From contig CM038918.1 in assembly GCA_021904315.1 (NCBI GenBank), positions 6,153,349 to 6,217,348 of the forward strand: 64,000 nt of DNA, read 5' to 3'. The translations under genes were made by a program, and so were the position numbers. This document shows, one piece after another, positions 1 through 12,717 of this stretch. Position 1 is the stretch's first letter; each line of letters starts with the position of its first letter. This DNA is from Sphagnum magellanicum. Lineage: Eukaryota; Streptophyta; Sphagnopsida; Sphagnales; Sphagnaceae. Under the pieces are notes generated by a model. It did no database searches. It was not told the DNA's origin and worked only from the letters and a program-made list of their open reading frames with translations.

Positions 1-2191
1 GATGACCTTCTCCCCATGAATATCAAAAAACTTATTTACCAATCAATAGTTATGGACCTTGATACTAATTAGTTATTGAAAATTTGATGGTTACCAACAA
101 GGGTCCAAGGTTAGGTTATTCATAACTAACCTATTAGGTCTAAAATTGATTGAGAATGATGAAACCCTACCAAACTTTAATAAGACAAAGCATCCAACAA
201 AGGGGGAGAACAAGGAACAAAAGGAAAGGAGCCATGACTAAGCCTAATAGAAACCTTCAACTAGGTGGGTAGGCAAGTAAGAAGAGTGGGGAATAGTCAT
301 GTACCCAATCCCCCCCCTTATCATAAGAGGCATGTAAAAAAAAAGAGGGAATGTACATTAGAAAAAACACCTAGCCTAGAAAAACCTTTGCCAACAATAA
401 TGGCCCATTTCGAAATAGATGCAACCTACAATTGTTGCAACACCACTAAACCCTCTACTTGTAAAATGCATGCAAAACCGAAAGAAAAGGGCCTTTGAAG
501 CCCTTTGCTACTAATGTCATGTTAACATAACAATGAAAAAAAATATCAGCTTGTTGATGTAAACATTCAAAAATTTCAATGACAAGAGGAAAAAACAAGT
601 CTACAAGGTATTGATCTTGATAAAGTCCTTCCTTTATCACTGTCACGGTCACCTTGCAAAACAATACAACACATGAAACCAAGTGCATTCAAGTGGGATT
701 AAAAATAACGATATTGGCCAATGTGCGAATGCCATCAACCAAAAGTACATGAGGTTAAGAATGGAATGAATACCTCACTTATTTAGTATGTGTTTTAAAA
801 AACCCCTCTCAGACTCTTATGGCTTGGGTATTGCTTTGATGACAATAAAAAATCACCCCCATACATTTCTAGGTTTTCTCCCAACATACCTATTTTTGAA
901 AACAAGTAAACTTTAAAACTTTGGAATTACCACTGTTCATTTGGTTGCACTTCTCTAATTTCAGCTCCACTAATTTTCAATTCTATTTTTCATTTAAATT
1001 TAAACATGGTATTGTTTGGGGGTATTATGTGAAGGAGTTTTAAAACTTTTGCACCTTATTATTACCTAAATGTTTAATATCCACATGTATTTATTCATCT
1101 TAGAAACAATTTAAATTTTATGTTTGTATTGAATGTTCGTATTATATATTTGTTTGAATTTTTAATTTTAATTCAAGTCATGACAAATGATGAAGGGTTC
1201 ACAATTTATTCACATGTTCATTTATAGCAAGGAAATGACCTTTGATCATAAAAAGAATCATAAAAATGACTTAACATCATTGTCAAAGAAAATATTAAAC
1301 AATGTTCACTAATTCATCCAAGAAACCTCATTAGCCCTATGATGTTATTTTTCATCCATTTCCAAAAATCAAAATATGACTCAAAATTTAAAAAAATTTA
1401 CACTTTTCAAAACTTTGAGTCATAAAAACTTAATTGAACATGTGATATTATCAACTAATGTTCAAGTCCCTTATACCTATGCTATATATTTTTAAATTAT
1501 TTTTCAAGTGCCTAAGGTTAATGCACACCCTATAAATTCCAATGAGAATGATAATTGAAACTAGTTTAGATGAAGTACATATAGTTCCAATAATTGTCAT
1601 TAAAATAATTCTAACACATGGTCACTTAATTGACACAAAAATGGCAAGGTGGGGCAAGAACTTAGGGTTTACTGCTCTACAACGTAATAGTGCAATATGT
1701 CATAGTGCAATTCTTGTGTTGCATACTTGCTTGGGTTTTGGTTTTGGTTTTTTTTTTTTACAAGCTCATGGATCATGTGTTTCTTGTTATAATTCTTGTA
1801 TCCTTGTGATGTGTGCAATGGAATGCTTGTTGGAAAGACATTTCCAAGAACCTCCTTTGCTTTTGTTCCAAAGTAGGAAGAGTTGGGGAACTTGTTATCA
1901 ACAAAAAAAAAAACTCTTTATAGTTACTATTGTTAAGGTTTAGAAACATCCAATGCATCATTCACATTTTGTTCCTCATGTGCAAGGGATTGAACATGTT
2001 TCTATTAGGTGTCTATTGGATTCAAGTCACATGAATCAAGTAAAGAAGTTGTGTAGTTATTTCACATGAAGTATGAAGGACCATGTGTTCATATTGTCTA
2101 AAATTGTGACATTGTAATTAAGGCTATGAAAACCTTCACTAGGGTAGGGACTTGTGCACAATTTTTTACATAACCATATTTAAAGTGATTA
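1..2191. other. AT-rich intergenic DNA, no gene seen
   Basis: No reading frame here looks like a protein; the open stretches are short, low in complexity and rich in Phe, Ile, Lys and Asn codons. CpG dinucleotides are very rare, as in most of the intergenic DNA of this window. I recognise no RNA gene or transposon protein. The stretch ends at the left flank of the CACTA-type element. Confidence 0.7.
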
Positions 2192-4232
2192 CATTAGTAG
2201 AAAAAGGTCAAAGTGTAAGTAATTAATTTGCATTACATTTGACTATTGTCGATTGCAACTAACTTTGATTATTTTTGCGATTAAATATTATCACACATTT
2301 TTTTTGTTAAATTTTATGATTATGTTATGATTACTAGGTTTTTCATGCTTCTAATGGGATGATTTTTCACACTATTTTCATCTCAGAAGGCCTTCATATG
2401 GCCCATTAGTTGAAAAAGTGCCCAAAATATGGTATACACTTATGTATACATTAAATTATGTATGTTACTAATTTTGTGTAGAACAAATTATGTGTTTCGA
2501 GTTATGGTAATTAACAATTATGTATAATAAGCCTTATGTATACATTATGCACTCCACATCCACTAGGGTATATATATGTGTGTTGATGGATTAGTTAGGC
2601 ATAGTTTGAAAAATTATTAACATATATTAGGTTCATATTAAGGTATATGTAAGGGTGGTGATACATCAATCATCCATAATTTATTGTAATTAGATTAATT
2701 AATTCATTTATTGTAAATAAAATGTCTAAATTACACTAAATTATTGTGTTTATATATTATAAATATATATTTACAATAAATAATTATTATTACAACATAA
2801 ATTTTTACACAAATTCTTAATACTTTAATAGTGATAAAAAATATTGTAATTATCATAAAATTATTGTAATTAAAGTAATTACTATAATTAATGTATAATT
2901 TATTTAAACCATTGTATTTACTATATTATACATTAATTATATGATGTATAATTGAACTTAGTTATTATTAACTATTAGTTATAATTAATCATTAAAATTA
3001 ATATGTTATAATAATTTTACTAATATTAAATTTATTATGCATTCATTACAATAATTTCATACTTTGTAATTGAACATAATATTCATAAATTATAACTTAT
3101 ATTTCCAAATTAAAACCAATATTTATAATTCATAGTAAATGTTTATTAACAAATTAATATTGTGGTTATCTATTTATTAATTTATGTATTATGTATTGAA
3201 AAACTTGTAAGTAATTAGCTAGTTGGTTATGTATTTATAAGTTATTAATAATTTAAATGGATGATAATGAATATTTATTATTTATTATAATTTTTTTAAA
3301 GATATAAATTAATTGTTAATCACATAATTATTTAGTTAATTAGTTGGTCATTGAATTAGTTATTTCAATTAAAAATCAAAAAATGATAACAAAAGATATG
3401 GGGGAAAACTTTCTAGTTGTCAACTAATTTATAATTAAGTTGCAAGTTCAAAACTTATCCCATATTGTTTGTTTTCCATTCCCATTTTAAAAATTATATA
3501 AAGGTGTGTATTTTAACACTATCAAAGTGAAAAAATTGTGCCATTTGGGATGAGTGAATGAAAAAGTTTAACCCAACATAAAAACATGAAAAATGTTTAT
3601 TACTCATTCTACCCTACTCACTTTCCTAACCTACTTACTCACCTATCTACCTACGTAGGTAGGTAAGTACCTACTTCAACCTAGGTGGGTAGGTCAAACT
3701 AGGTACCAACCTTTTTAATTTGACTTACCTACTTGCTTATTTAGATACCTACTTACCTACTTAAATATTAATTTAAATTTATTTGGTGTAAATTTAAACT
3801 ATTTTTCCATGTGGAATATTTGTATTGTGCCACATGTCACAATCTAAAACCATCCAATCATATGACTTCATTGGCTTAGATTGGATATCTTTTATTTTTC
3901 AATTATTACAAAAATTAAAATTAAAATGCATTCAAATGTCACCATGTGTCAATATTAAGGAATTTTAAGTGGCAAAACAGTGGTTGCCACTAAAATAGTT
4001 GCAAATTAGTCACAAATGGTCATACATATGAAGTATTCTTATGTTGATTGAAACCATATAAATATTTTCCATGTGCATCCATGGATTGATGATGTCATCA
4101 TGATGTCACCACTATTTGCAATTAATTTGCGCTTGAGACTAGTTTAGGTGACAAGTTTTAGTTATAAAATGTTGCTTGCAACTAAAAGGTAATTGCATAA
4201 CCTAATCATAATCTAAGGCTTTTCTTCTAGTG
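2192..4232. mobile_element. Non-autonomous CACTA-type DNA transposon, about 2.04 kb
   Basis: The left end reads CATTAGTAGAAAAAGG and the right end, on the opposite strand, reads CACTAGAAGAAAAGCC. Both resemble the CACTA terminal inverted repeats of plant En/Spm-type elements; the left end differs from CACTA by one C-to-T change. The three bases just outside are TTA on both sides, the 3-bp target duplication expected of this superfamily. The interior is extremely AT-rich, has no transposase-like frame, and holds TTGCAACTAA-like words near both ends that could be subterminal transposase-binding repeats. It therefore looks like an internally deleted passenger that would need a transposase from elsewhere. 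Ends and target duplication are seen directly; the superfamily is inferred. Confidence 0.7.
3640..3765. repeat. Degenerate CTAC/GTAG tetranucleotide tract with a palindrome
   Basis: Inside the CACTA element is a run of ACCTACCTA-like and GTAGGTAGG-like words on both strands, centred on the perfect palindrome CTACCTACGTAGGTAG. It resembles an old tetranucleotide microsatellite that has partly inverted. A similar but intact CTAC repeat is seen near 62,600. Confidence 0.55.
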
Positions 4233-5859
4233 TTATTAGATACAACTCTTTGTGAATCTAGTTGGTATTAAGTAGCAAGCTATGGAAGATAGAATACTTG
4301 GGTTGGAAAAATGAACTAGAGCAAATCCATGAATTCCACAATGTGTGTTGGCATCATGTAATAACAATTGCATCTAACTCTAGCTATGCCCACAACTTTG
4401 TATACCCTTATCATGTACCCCCCTCCTTTGTCCCTTTTCATTTTTCCTATAGGGTTTTCTTGTTATGATTTATTTGATTGTTCAATTGAAATCAACTTCA
4501 CCTTTTAGAATCTATGTGTGCTTTTATTTTTTTCCAAATGGGTCGACTATTAATGAAGAATTCCTCAATTTCTAGGATGTTATGTGATATTGCCATCTTT
4601 GGAGGTAGAAAACAAAAGCTCAATGCAATGTTTAAGCTTTTAAAAAGCAAATGAACATTCACTTGACATGACATATTCACAAATGTGTTTGTGGTTTGAA
4701 AAGTAGGGATGGACATATAGATTGGATGGGAATTTGTAAAAAGCAACTCATCTTATTAGAATATGCAACTTTTTAGCCATGTAAGTGTACCCTTTTACTT
4801 GTTGTAATTTCCTCCTCACTAATGTATCTTCATGTTTCCCTTTAGTGTCTAAACAATAGTCTTTCGAATGGAAATGATATGTTAACAAGAGAATAGACTA
4901 ATGTTAATACAAACTACAACATGGGGTCCTTTTTTGTTCATTGCATTAAAAGGTAACAAAATAGGTCAAGTAAGGATCATAGTTGGCGAAAAATGGTTGG
5001 GTTCAATTGGCTTTGTCCTTGCAACTACTAATATTGATATGTCAAATTATATCATGTTGTCATTCGTGTCATTAATTGCAGTTGGAAGGTCCATTCTATG
5101 CCTTCTTTTATTTTATTTCCTTTTCTATGGATATGGGTTTTTTATATTGAATGTTAATGTTTGCACCACCCATTGGTGAGTGAAAGTTTTTTTCAAATCC
5201 ATCAAGAGATCCTAGGTGATGGAATGATATTTTACTAAAGTTAGTCCATCTCTATCAATTTAATTTGTCAATTGTTCTGGTGCGTCTGCAATACCATTTC
5301 AAAATGTTGGGTGAAATTTGAATAAATAAAAGAAAACTAAATCAAAATATGTCTACCAAATGGATTATGAAGTCAATAGATAGTGAAAAAAATCATTTTT
5401 GAATTTTTAAAAATTTCAAATGAGGTCTTTAGAGTTCCAAAATTTCAAATAAAACTTATTTAATGTAAGTTCAACTAGCTTTTTACCAAATCTATTTTTG
5501 TAAGCTATGAAAAAATACTCATAAACTTTGAGAAATCAACACCCTTCAAACTTCATTTATCTTTGTGTCTCTTGTGCTTTTAATCGTAGTGGTACTTTTT
5601 AATTAAAACATGAAAACACTAAGACCATTCAATAAATTAAATATAACAATCATTCAATAAAACTATGTTCTATTGCCACAAAGTTGTAAAATGTAAAAGT
5701 GAAAAAATATTTCTCTTCTCAAGCTACAAGAAAGAGAAAGCTACCTATTATTTTTTAAAAACTATCTTGTGATGGAAAATTTGGGATTTTATCCTAGAAA
5801 GAAGCTAGTGATATCCACCTTGTAGTGTTGTTGAAAAAGACTCAATAAGTGCCCTAATC
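4233..5859. other. AT-rich intergenic DNA, no gene seen
   Basis: Short open stretches occur at 4,262-4,468 and 4,901-5,179 on the plus strand and 4,498-4,746 on the minus strand, but none shows a recognisable domain or codon pattern. The stretch lies directly downstream of the Ty3/gypsy relic in that element's orientation, so it may hold unrecognisable RNase H or integrase sequence; I could not support that by any motif. Confidence 0.5.
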
Positions 5860-6740
5860 CTTAAACCCAATTGATGCCATCATAAATCTAAAATTATTGA
5901 TGAAACATCAATATAACTATGCCATTCCATTGAATACTTGGATGTCTTTGGGATTCTTTGGTGGTGGCATCTCCACGATTGCAAAAATATTTTTAGGATT
6001 TGATAGTTTCCTTTCCTTGGAAACAATATAATAAAAAATGATTCCAAAGTAGATTAAAATTATGAATTTTTTTGGATTCAAGTTGATACTAAACTTTCAA
6101 CATTTGTTAAAACAAAGTTGGAGCTTGAGTAAATGTATTTCAATGTCATTGTAGGGATTAAAATCATCCATAAATAATTTTATGAAGTTATCAAAATATT
6201 CCTTGAAGGTAGTATTAACATTTTTTTGATATGTTGGTGGAACATTTTTCATATTAAATGCCATGATGATCTAGACAAAAGCTCCCTAATCAATAACAAG
6301 AGTTGTTTTGTATGTCTTCAAGGGCTATCATATTTTGATGGTAGCTTGAAAATTTGTCCAAAAAAAATAGATTTCATCCTATTATTGCATCTGAATTGTT
6401 TTTGATAAAAGGAAGAGAGTATGGATCCTTTTCATTATTGAATTGAGCTTTTGAAAATAAATGTGGATCCTTAATTTCTTTTTTTTCAATATTCCTAGAA
6501 TTGAAAATAATCGGGTAGCTTTGTTTATTGGCTAAATGAATTTTGCTACCAACAGTTTGTCCAAATCCTTTTTGACAATAATGGTGTAGTTCCTATTCAT
6601 TTAATACCTAGCTTCATGAATAAAGGGAATTGACATATATTCTAGCTTAAAGTTTGATGTTAAACAATTTGGGGTGGAAACCCTTTGAATTCTAATAACT
6701 CCATGCAAACACATCTTTATATTCCTTCAAAAGTTGTTTA
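5860..6740 (-). mobile_element. Ty3/gypsy retrotransposon relic (reverse transcriptase region)
   Basis: Read on the minus strand across several frames and stop codons, the order of motifs is that of a plant Ty3/gypsy polyprotein. First comes EYKDVFAWSY near 6,695-6,735, then a DLDKLL segment near 6,560, then YSLPFI near 6,420. These are followed by KNVPPTYQKNVNTTFKEY, the catalytic block FMDDF at 6,160-6,174 (the family's Y/F-x-DD site), LNPKKF, and NPKDIQVFNGMA at 5,920-5,956. In the live element this enzyme copies the genomic RNA into DNA. Here it is broken by many stops and shifts and cannot be functional. The 78-codon open stretch at 6,925-7,161 may be the segment just before the reverse transcriptase. 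I found no LTRs, primer-binding site or integrase, so the element is truncated or decayed beyond recognition. Confidence 0.85.
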
Positions 6741-6924
6741 ACATCTATAATTAATGTCAAATATAATTTGTTGTTGTTTTTAAATTTTTTGAAAAATTCC
6801 TAATGTTCTTATATATTCAAATTTGAAACTTGTTCCCCTGTTGGACATAGTTTAGCAAAATATTGATAAATCTTGCATTAAAATTCTTGCATGAATTGAA
6901 TCTATAAAACTGGATCCTTTGAAA

Positions 6925-7161
6925 CTACTCTTCAAGTTCAATAATATTGAAGCTATAAGATTTAATTACAAAGTCTAGGGGCAAGTTGATTATTTCAATG
7001 GACAACAAATTAAGTTTTGTAACAAACCAAACATCGTTTTCCTCACGGATAACTCCATCAACAAAGTTGTAGCACAACATTTCATGTCTCTTTGTGGTTT
7101 CATCCAATCTTTTGGTGATAACAATGGTTCTAAATATGCCATTGCCTTCATTGGTGGTCAA
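6925..7161 (-). pseudogene. Possible pre-RT segment of the Ty3/gypsy polyprotein
   Basis: This 78-codon open stretch lies on the same strand as, and just upstream of, the reverse transcriptase relic. Its composition (hydrophobic, with an RPLD-like NLPLDFVIKSYSF segment) fits the linker between protease and reverse transcriptase of some plant gypsy elements. I see no protease DSG/DTG triad. It is assigned only by position and general resemblance. Confidence 0.3.
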
Positions 7162-7169
7162 GTTAATTC

Positions 7170-9911
7170 CCTAATCATGGGTGTATGGTAGCTTATTTCC
7201 ATTAATTAGATAATAGTATAGAAAGGCAAGTTGCATCGTAAAATCCTATAACAAGTAGTAAGTTGATTTTCAAATATAGCCAACCAATAATAAACAAGCC
7301 AAGTTATAGCTAGCCTTTGATGAACAAGCCAAGTTCCATATGTAGTTAATTCGCAATGAACAAATTGAGTCACAAAATGTAGTAGGTTGGTAGGAATAAA
7401 CAAATTAAATTGCTAAAGACAACCAATAAACAATTTGACAAATTAGACCATTGGTGGAAATTAATTAGCTTAATTGACAAACAATTATGTTGCGTAGTCA
7501 ACTACAACTACCAACAATTGTGTATAAAAAGACTTGAGGAACTAAGGACAAGGGGTTTGCCATTCTTTTGGGAAGATATGTTGTAGACAATTCCATAACT
7601 TTGTAAGGTTCCATGTGTAATATAAGAACCCTTCCATTTTTTGTGATAATGATGATGTATGAGAGACCAAAAAAAAAAAAAAAACGATCAATGTTAAATG
7701 ATGGAGTTTTGATAGTAGGCTTAGACAATGTGTGTATGTATGTGTGTTTTGTAATTGAGCGTGTAAAATAATGTTTTAGACCTATAAGAATGAAATGTGG
7801 TAGATTAAAGAAGAATGGGAATGAAACACATTAGACAATAAAGAGAGAACTGAAGAAAAGAAAATTGATGAATAGTTGTAATGAATTGGAAAGGTGATAT
7901 AATATTGATTCCAACCATTGGGTACATGGTACTAAGATGAATGGAAGGGATAAGAACTCAACAACTATTTATTGGGAAGGTAAACAAACTATAGAAATAA
8001 ATAACTAACATTTGGCGACCATGCTAGAGAGTACATTATGCCACTATGGGCATTATAACCAATAAATGGGTTGAGTGGAAATGTATGAGTATGATTTGGA
8101 ATTTGGTGTTTTGTGTACTATGCTCAACCCAATGGAGATTATTATGATGATAAATACACTATGAGAACCTATAGAATTGAAAAAACAAAGCCATCCATGG
8201 AGGCATTGATGATGGAAAGAGTAATGAACGTCATCAATTATCCTAACATTTTCATTTTGGTGGAAAGGAACTTTGTTAAACAACTCATTAAGAAAGAGAA
8301 CTATTAATGGCCAATAATGTAAGAAAAACAAATTGGAGTCATTAATTATTCATGTGGAAAATGGAAATGTGTTAGATGAACTTTTGCATTGGATTGAAAT
8401 TCAACTCACAATTGTAAGGAAGGATAAAAAAGAACAATCTTACTCCAATATGGTGGATGTGATTTCAATGGAACAAACCAAAGATTTAATTAGATAGAAC
8501 ATCCATTTAAAATGGACTTGGCCACATTATTGACATAATCTTTAGTAATGTACTAGCCAAGTGTGTGTTGATTTTGTTTGCAAAACCATATCCTAAAATT
8601 ATCTATTCCATTACAAGTTTAAATACTAAAGCATGTCCATAATGGAACAAAAGTGTGGTCACTAGAATGAGGAGTAATAAACATATGCACTTTTGAATCA
8701 TTGAAATACATAAAATGATTACCAACATTAATGTGCTTACTAATTCTTACCACAACTAAAATATTAATATTAACTTTTGTGTTCATTAACCTTGAAGAAG
8801 AATTAGAATACCAATTTCCCATGATTTTTTTTTTTTAGAAAATGGTTGCCATATGATATGCTTGTATTTAGCAATGAGAAGTGGGATGAGGTGGTAAATT
8901 TTAATCCAATGGAAAAAGAAATGTATGGGCCCTTTCTCATGACTGAGGGAAAAAAAAATTTTCATTAATGTTGATTGAGAGAATGTGGGAAAATCTAATG
9001 AGTAGGAAATAATAGAATTAGATGAAGTAAATTTTAGATTTTGTTATTTATACGTATTAGTGGAGATTAGTCCATGTGGGTTCACTGAACAACTAGGAAA
9101 ATATCGGATGATGAAGTCAAGAGCCTAGTTTGAAAGTATAAACTTAATAAATGATGAGTGTGTAGTCACATACCCAAATTTATTCATTTTTTTATAGCAA
9201 GAAACAACCAAAACCTTGTTATTGAACTATTAGTATGATAATCTAAATGAATGTAGCATGGAGGAAAGATGAGAAATGATTGCTAGGCCAAGAAAAGATG
9301 ATTGTTTCCAAAACATTATCACCAAAGAGTTAATGAGAAAAAATGATTCCTTTGGCTAGAAGTATGTAGATTACCTATATATTCCAAATAATGTGCTAGG
9401 AGATAATAACTAGAATTGTTTTGCAAGTAAATTTCAAAAATTGTCAAAACATGTTCATTGGAGAAGTTACATGGAGTCACTAAAGTTTGGAGTCTCCAAC
9501 ATTGAATTGTTGTGATTTAGACGTTATAATTGACCAAACATCATTGTCGGTTATTGGTGTTAACATGTTTACCAACTTTGTTACCACTAGAACAAATCAT
9601 GGCCACTTACCATCATGTCACTATCCAAGAAAACAAGGAGTTCACCCAACTAAATGTAAATGTGCTTGTTAAAAGGTGGATGCTTTGCAATATGTTATGG
9701 GTCTAGACATCCCTGTATGGTGACTATGTGATGAAGCACCGAGCCATAAAACTTGGAATATCAACCATTTCAAGATCTTATTAAATAAAAAAAATTCCCT
9801 ATTTTACCAAAACCCAATTATTAATAATGATAAAATAAAAAAGAGTGCAGGGTGGAAAATTACCAAATTCAAGGCTCATGTTGGATAAGAGCAAAAGGAA
9901 ATTAGTAGATA
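7170..9911. other. AT-rich DNA with decayed sequence, no gene recognised
   Basis: The longest open stretches are 8,053-8,331 on the minus strand and 8,113-8,307 on the plus strand. The plus-strand one begins YYAQPNGDYYDD and has a fairly protein-like composition, so it may be an eroded retrotransposon gag fragment. No diagnostic motif supports this. A short poly(A)/poly(T) tract near 7,670 and a TG-rich tract near 7,730 are present. Confidence 0.4.
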
Positions 9912-10065
9912 TACTACAACAAAATGCATCCATGTACACCAAATGATTTCATTGGATTTTGAACAAATTCATTAATCCTAATGAATAGGGCCTAGTGGGG
10001 ATCCAATAAATTCATTGATGCATTGAAGAGAAACTAATAAATTGCAGCTGCATTTTGTAGTAGTG
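9912..10065. mobile_element. CACTA-like foldback MITE, 154 bp, ATA target duplication
   Basis: The right end, read on the minus strand, is CACTACTACAAAATGCA. The left end is TACTACAACAAAATGCA, which differs at only 2 of 17 positions. Both ends are flanked outside by ATA, giving a matching 3-bp target duplication. The interior contains further complementary words (CATTGGAT against ATCCAAT), so the whole element can fold into one hairpin. It has no coding capacity and would be moved only by a CACTA-type transposase supplied in trans. Termini and flanks are seen directly; superfamily membership is inferred from the CACTA end and the 3-bp duplication. Confidence 0.75.
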
Positions 10066-12325
10066 ATAATAGATTACAAGATGCAAGAATAGCTTAGAGG
10101 GGAGTAATTAAAAAACTCTTATACAAGACCAAAAATCTAGGCCTTTGGGAATGTTGGAAAAAGACAAACCCTTTTAGTTCAATAACTAGATATGAACAAT
10201 TAATACTAGTGGCAAAAGGATTAATTGTATCAGCTAGACCTACCATGACAAATACCATTGAAGGACAAAGTAGAAAATTTAGTGATGAAAGGGATTAGTT
10301 TAGTAAGAGGTGAAACAATATGCCTTCTTTCACCATTTGAAGATGCCAATACAAGCATGGATTGGTTTAACATTGGAGTGTTTGATGTTCCTTGTGAAGA
10401 CCATTAATTCTTCCTCAAGTGTGTTTTGCATTTCAACAAAATTAATCTTTCTAAGAATTTTTTTTCACTTTTTGCAATATGCTTGTGAAGATGTGCACAA
10501 TTGTTTAAAAATTATCCTAGTCTTTCCATGTAGACTTAATATAATCCATTTCCAATCATTCTATTATCAATACCAAAATCAAATCAACATGAAAACTAGA
10601 TAGATTATTTTAAAGGTCATAATTTATTCATTTTGGACAACTATGTAATCAACATTTATTAGTTCTTTGACATTCTTAGATGGATATAAGTTGTGGTCCA
10701 TATTCAATGAACATGATGTACCTTGAATTTTAGCCCTAATTTGAAGGGGTAAATAACTCCGTTGCATCTTTTAATTGATCTAAAGAACACATCTAAAATA
10801 TGTTAAAGCCAAGGAAGACCCACTTAGGTTCCTTTACAACATGATTTGAAGGCTATACCTTCAACAATTCCCCAATAGTTCCATGTTTTATTCAAATAAT
10901 AAAATATTTTGAATAAAAAATTAGTACAAACTTGATATTATTAAGTATAAGGGAGGTTGAAAAAGGTATGTGCTTTTTTACCTACTTTGTATTAAACTTA
11001 TGACTTGCTTTGTTCTATTGACTTCTAAATTTAAAAATGACAAGTAAAAATTAACCATTATTGCAACAAAGTAATAGATTCTTGCCAAAATTCATTCCAA
11101 GGACATCACATGTTAGAAAAAATATATAATTGATGCCTCCAAATTAACCATGTCACTTAAACCAACCAACCTTTTGGACCTTCAACAAACTACATATCAA
11201 ATAAAGTCATAAAAGAAATTTTGAACCACCTTTAATGACTAATATGATTTGGGTGCAATAACAATATAATGACCAATAGAAAGTGTAACCATTACTTAGT
11301 TTTTCACATTTTAAAGTGGGCAAGTCAAATCAATGTTGAAATTGTTTATTATATTTTTACAAAAATATTTAAAATAAATTATAGGGACCTTTAGTTAAGT
11401 TTGAAATGAATTCAATAAGTACAAAATGCCCAAGAGCACTTTTTAAATAGTGTAACCAATGTTTTCACTACTTCAATTTGTTTTTAAAATACTTGAAATG
11501 ATGTTAAAGTAAAAATTTATGTTTTTAAAAATTACATACTAGTAAATTGCACCATTTTATTAGGTGATATAATTTTTTGTTAACTTGTAAAAATGATTTA
11601 AAAATAAATAATTTAGTAGTCCAATCTAATTTTGCCACATTATGTTAATTAACTCACCAATTGCTTTAAAGCAAAGCACCAAGGAGGTGGGTGTGGGTTG
11701 TTATTTTTTAATTGTGCCCATGTGCATAACCTTTAAAATACATTCACAAAAGTTTTCAAACCATTCCTATTTACATTGTGCCACTATGAGGCAAGTTGTT
11801 GTCTGAGCTTAGAGCTTGAACCTACAACCTAAAGTTAGAACTTGGGATGGTAAAATGATTTTTCTTCTATACACATGCAAGTAAAACCCAAGAATTTAAC
11901 CACAAAATGAATGTTATACAAGTAAAGCTAAAAACAAACTTGGGGATGAATGTAAGAAATCATCCTCATTATGGATGAATGATTTTTTTCATTCATCTAA
12001 TGTATGGATGAAAAAATGAATTTACATTCTAAAAATATATGTAACTTCCATCAAATTATGGATGAATGTTTCATTTTATCATTAAGTTCTTATCAATGAA
12101 ACTTAAGTTCCCTTAATTTTAATTAACTAGAACTTCATTAAACACAATTTAATTCTATATGATATAACATTTGTTGAATAATACAATGTAAATTCCATTA
12201 TAAATATATTTGATGGCTATGGTTTAAAATTCCATTATTTTTAATATGTCTCAATTATATTATTATTATCATGTTAACATCCACCCCATTGTCATTTTTA
12301 AAAATAAAATAAAAATAAAGGTTTT
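10066..12325. other. AT-rich intergenic DNA, no gene seen
   Basis: No protein family is recognised. The 97-codon plus-strand open stretch at 10,310-10,603 has no domain signature. The segment near 11,775-11,850 contains GCTTGAACCTACAACC, which faintly resembles the tRNA-type text found in SINEs, but there is no matching A box. Confidence 0.5.
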
Positions 12326-12354
12326 GGGGGGGGGGGGGGGAGGAAACCTGATCT

Positions 12355-12660
12355 AATGTTGTTGATGATAATCGGTTTTTTTTTTAAATTCTTTTTCAAA
12401 GGTGACACAACTTTTGTTAAATCTAACTATTGTTGTTAACAATGATGGGTTTTGAATGGTTTATATATTATTAAACTACTTCCTATCAGTGATGACAATA
12501 GGTTTTTGAAACAAACTAAAATTCAATTTTAAGCACCTTAAGTAGTTTTCTTCAAACAACCTACTATCATAGATGATAATGAGGTTCTTTTTAATAATTA
12601 TTTACTTTCAAGGTGCCTTAATTTTTCACACAATACATATATAATGTTGTTGACAACAAA
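12355..12660 (+). repeat. Degenerate tandem array with a GATGATAATGGTTTT-like motif
   Basis: A motif resembling TTGTTGATGATAATCGG followed by a T run recurs near 12,358, 12,430, 12,489, 12,569 and 12,644, spaced about 60-80 bp apart. One more copy appears near 13,315, beyond a GC-rich block. The array is flanked by two pure G runs of 15 bases (12,326-12,340 and 12,662-12,676). It looks like an old minisatellite later split by an insertion. Confidence 0.5.
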
Positions 12661-12717
12661 AGGGGGGGGGGGGGGGAACATTCACCCCATGACAATATTA
12701 TTTTAATGAGTGAAGGC

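Noticed and set aside
11780..11850. SINE-like text GCTTGAACCTACAACC
   Set aside because: No A-box-like partner, tail or target duplication; resemblance to tRNA text is too weak.
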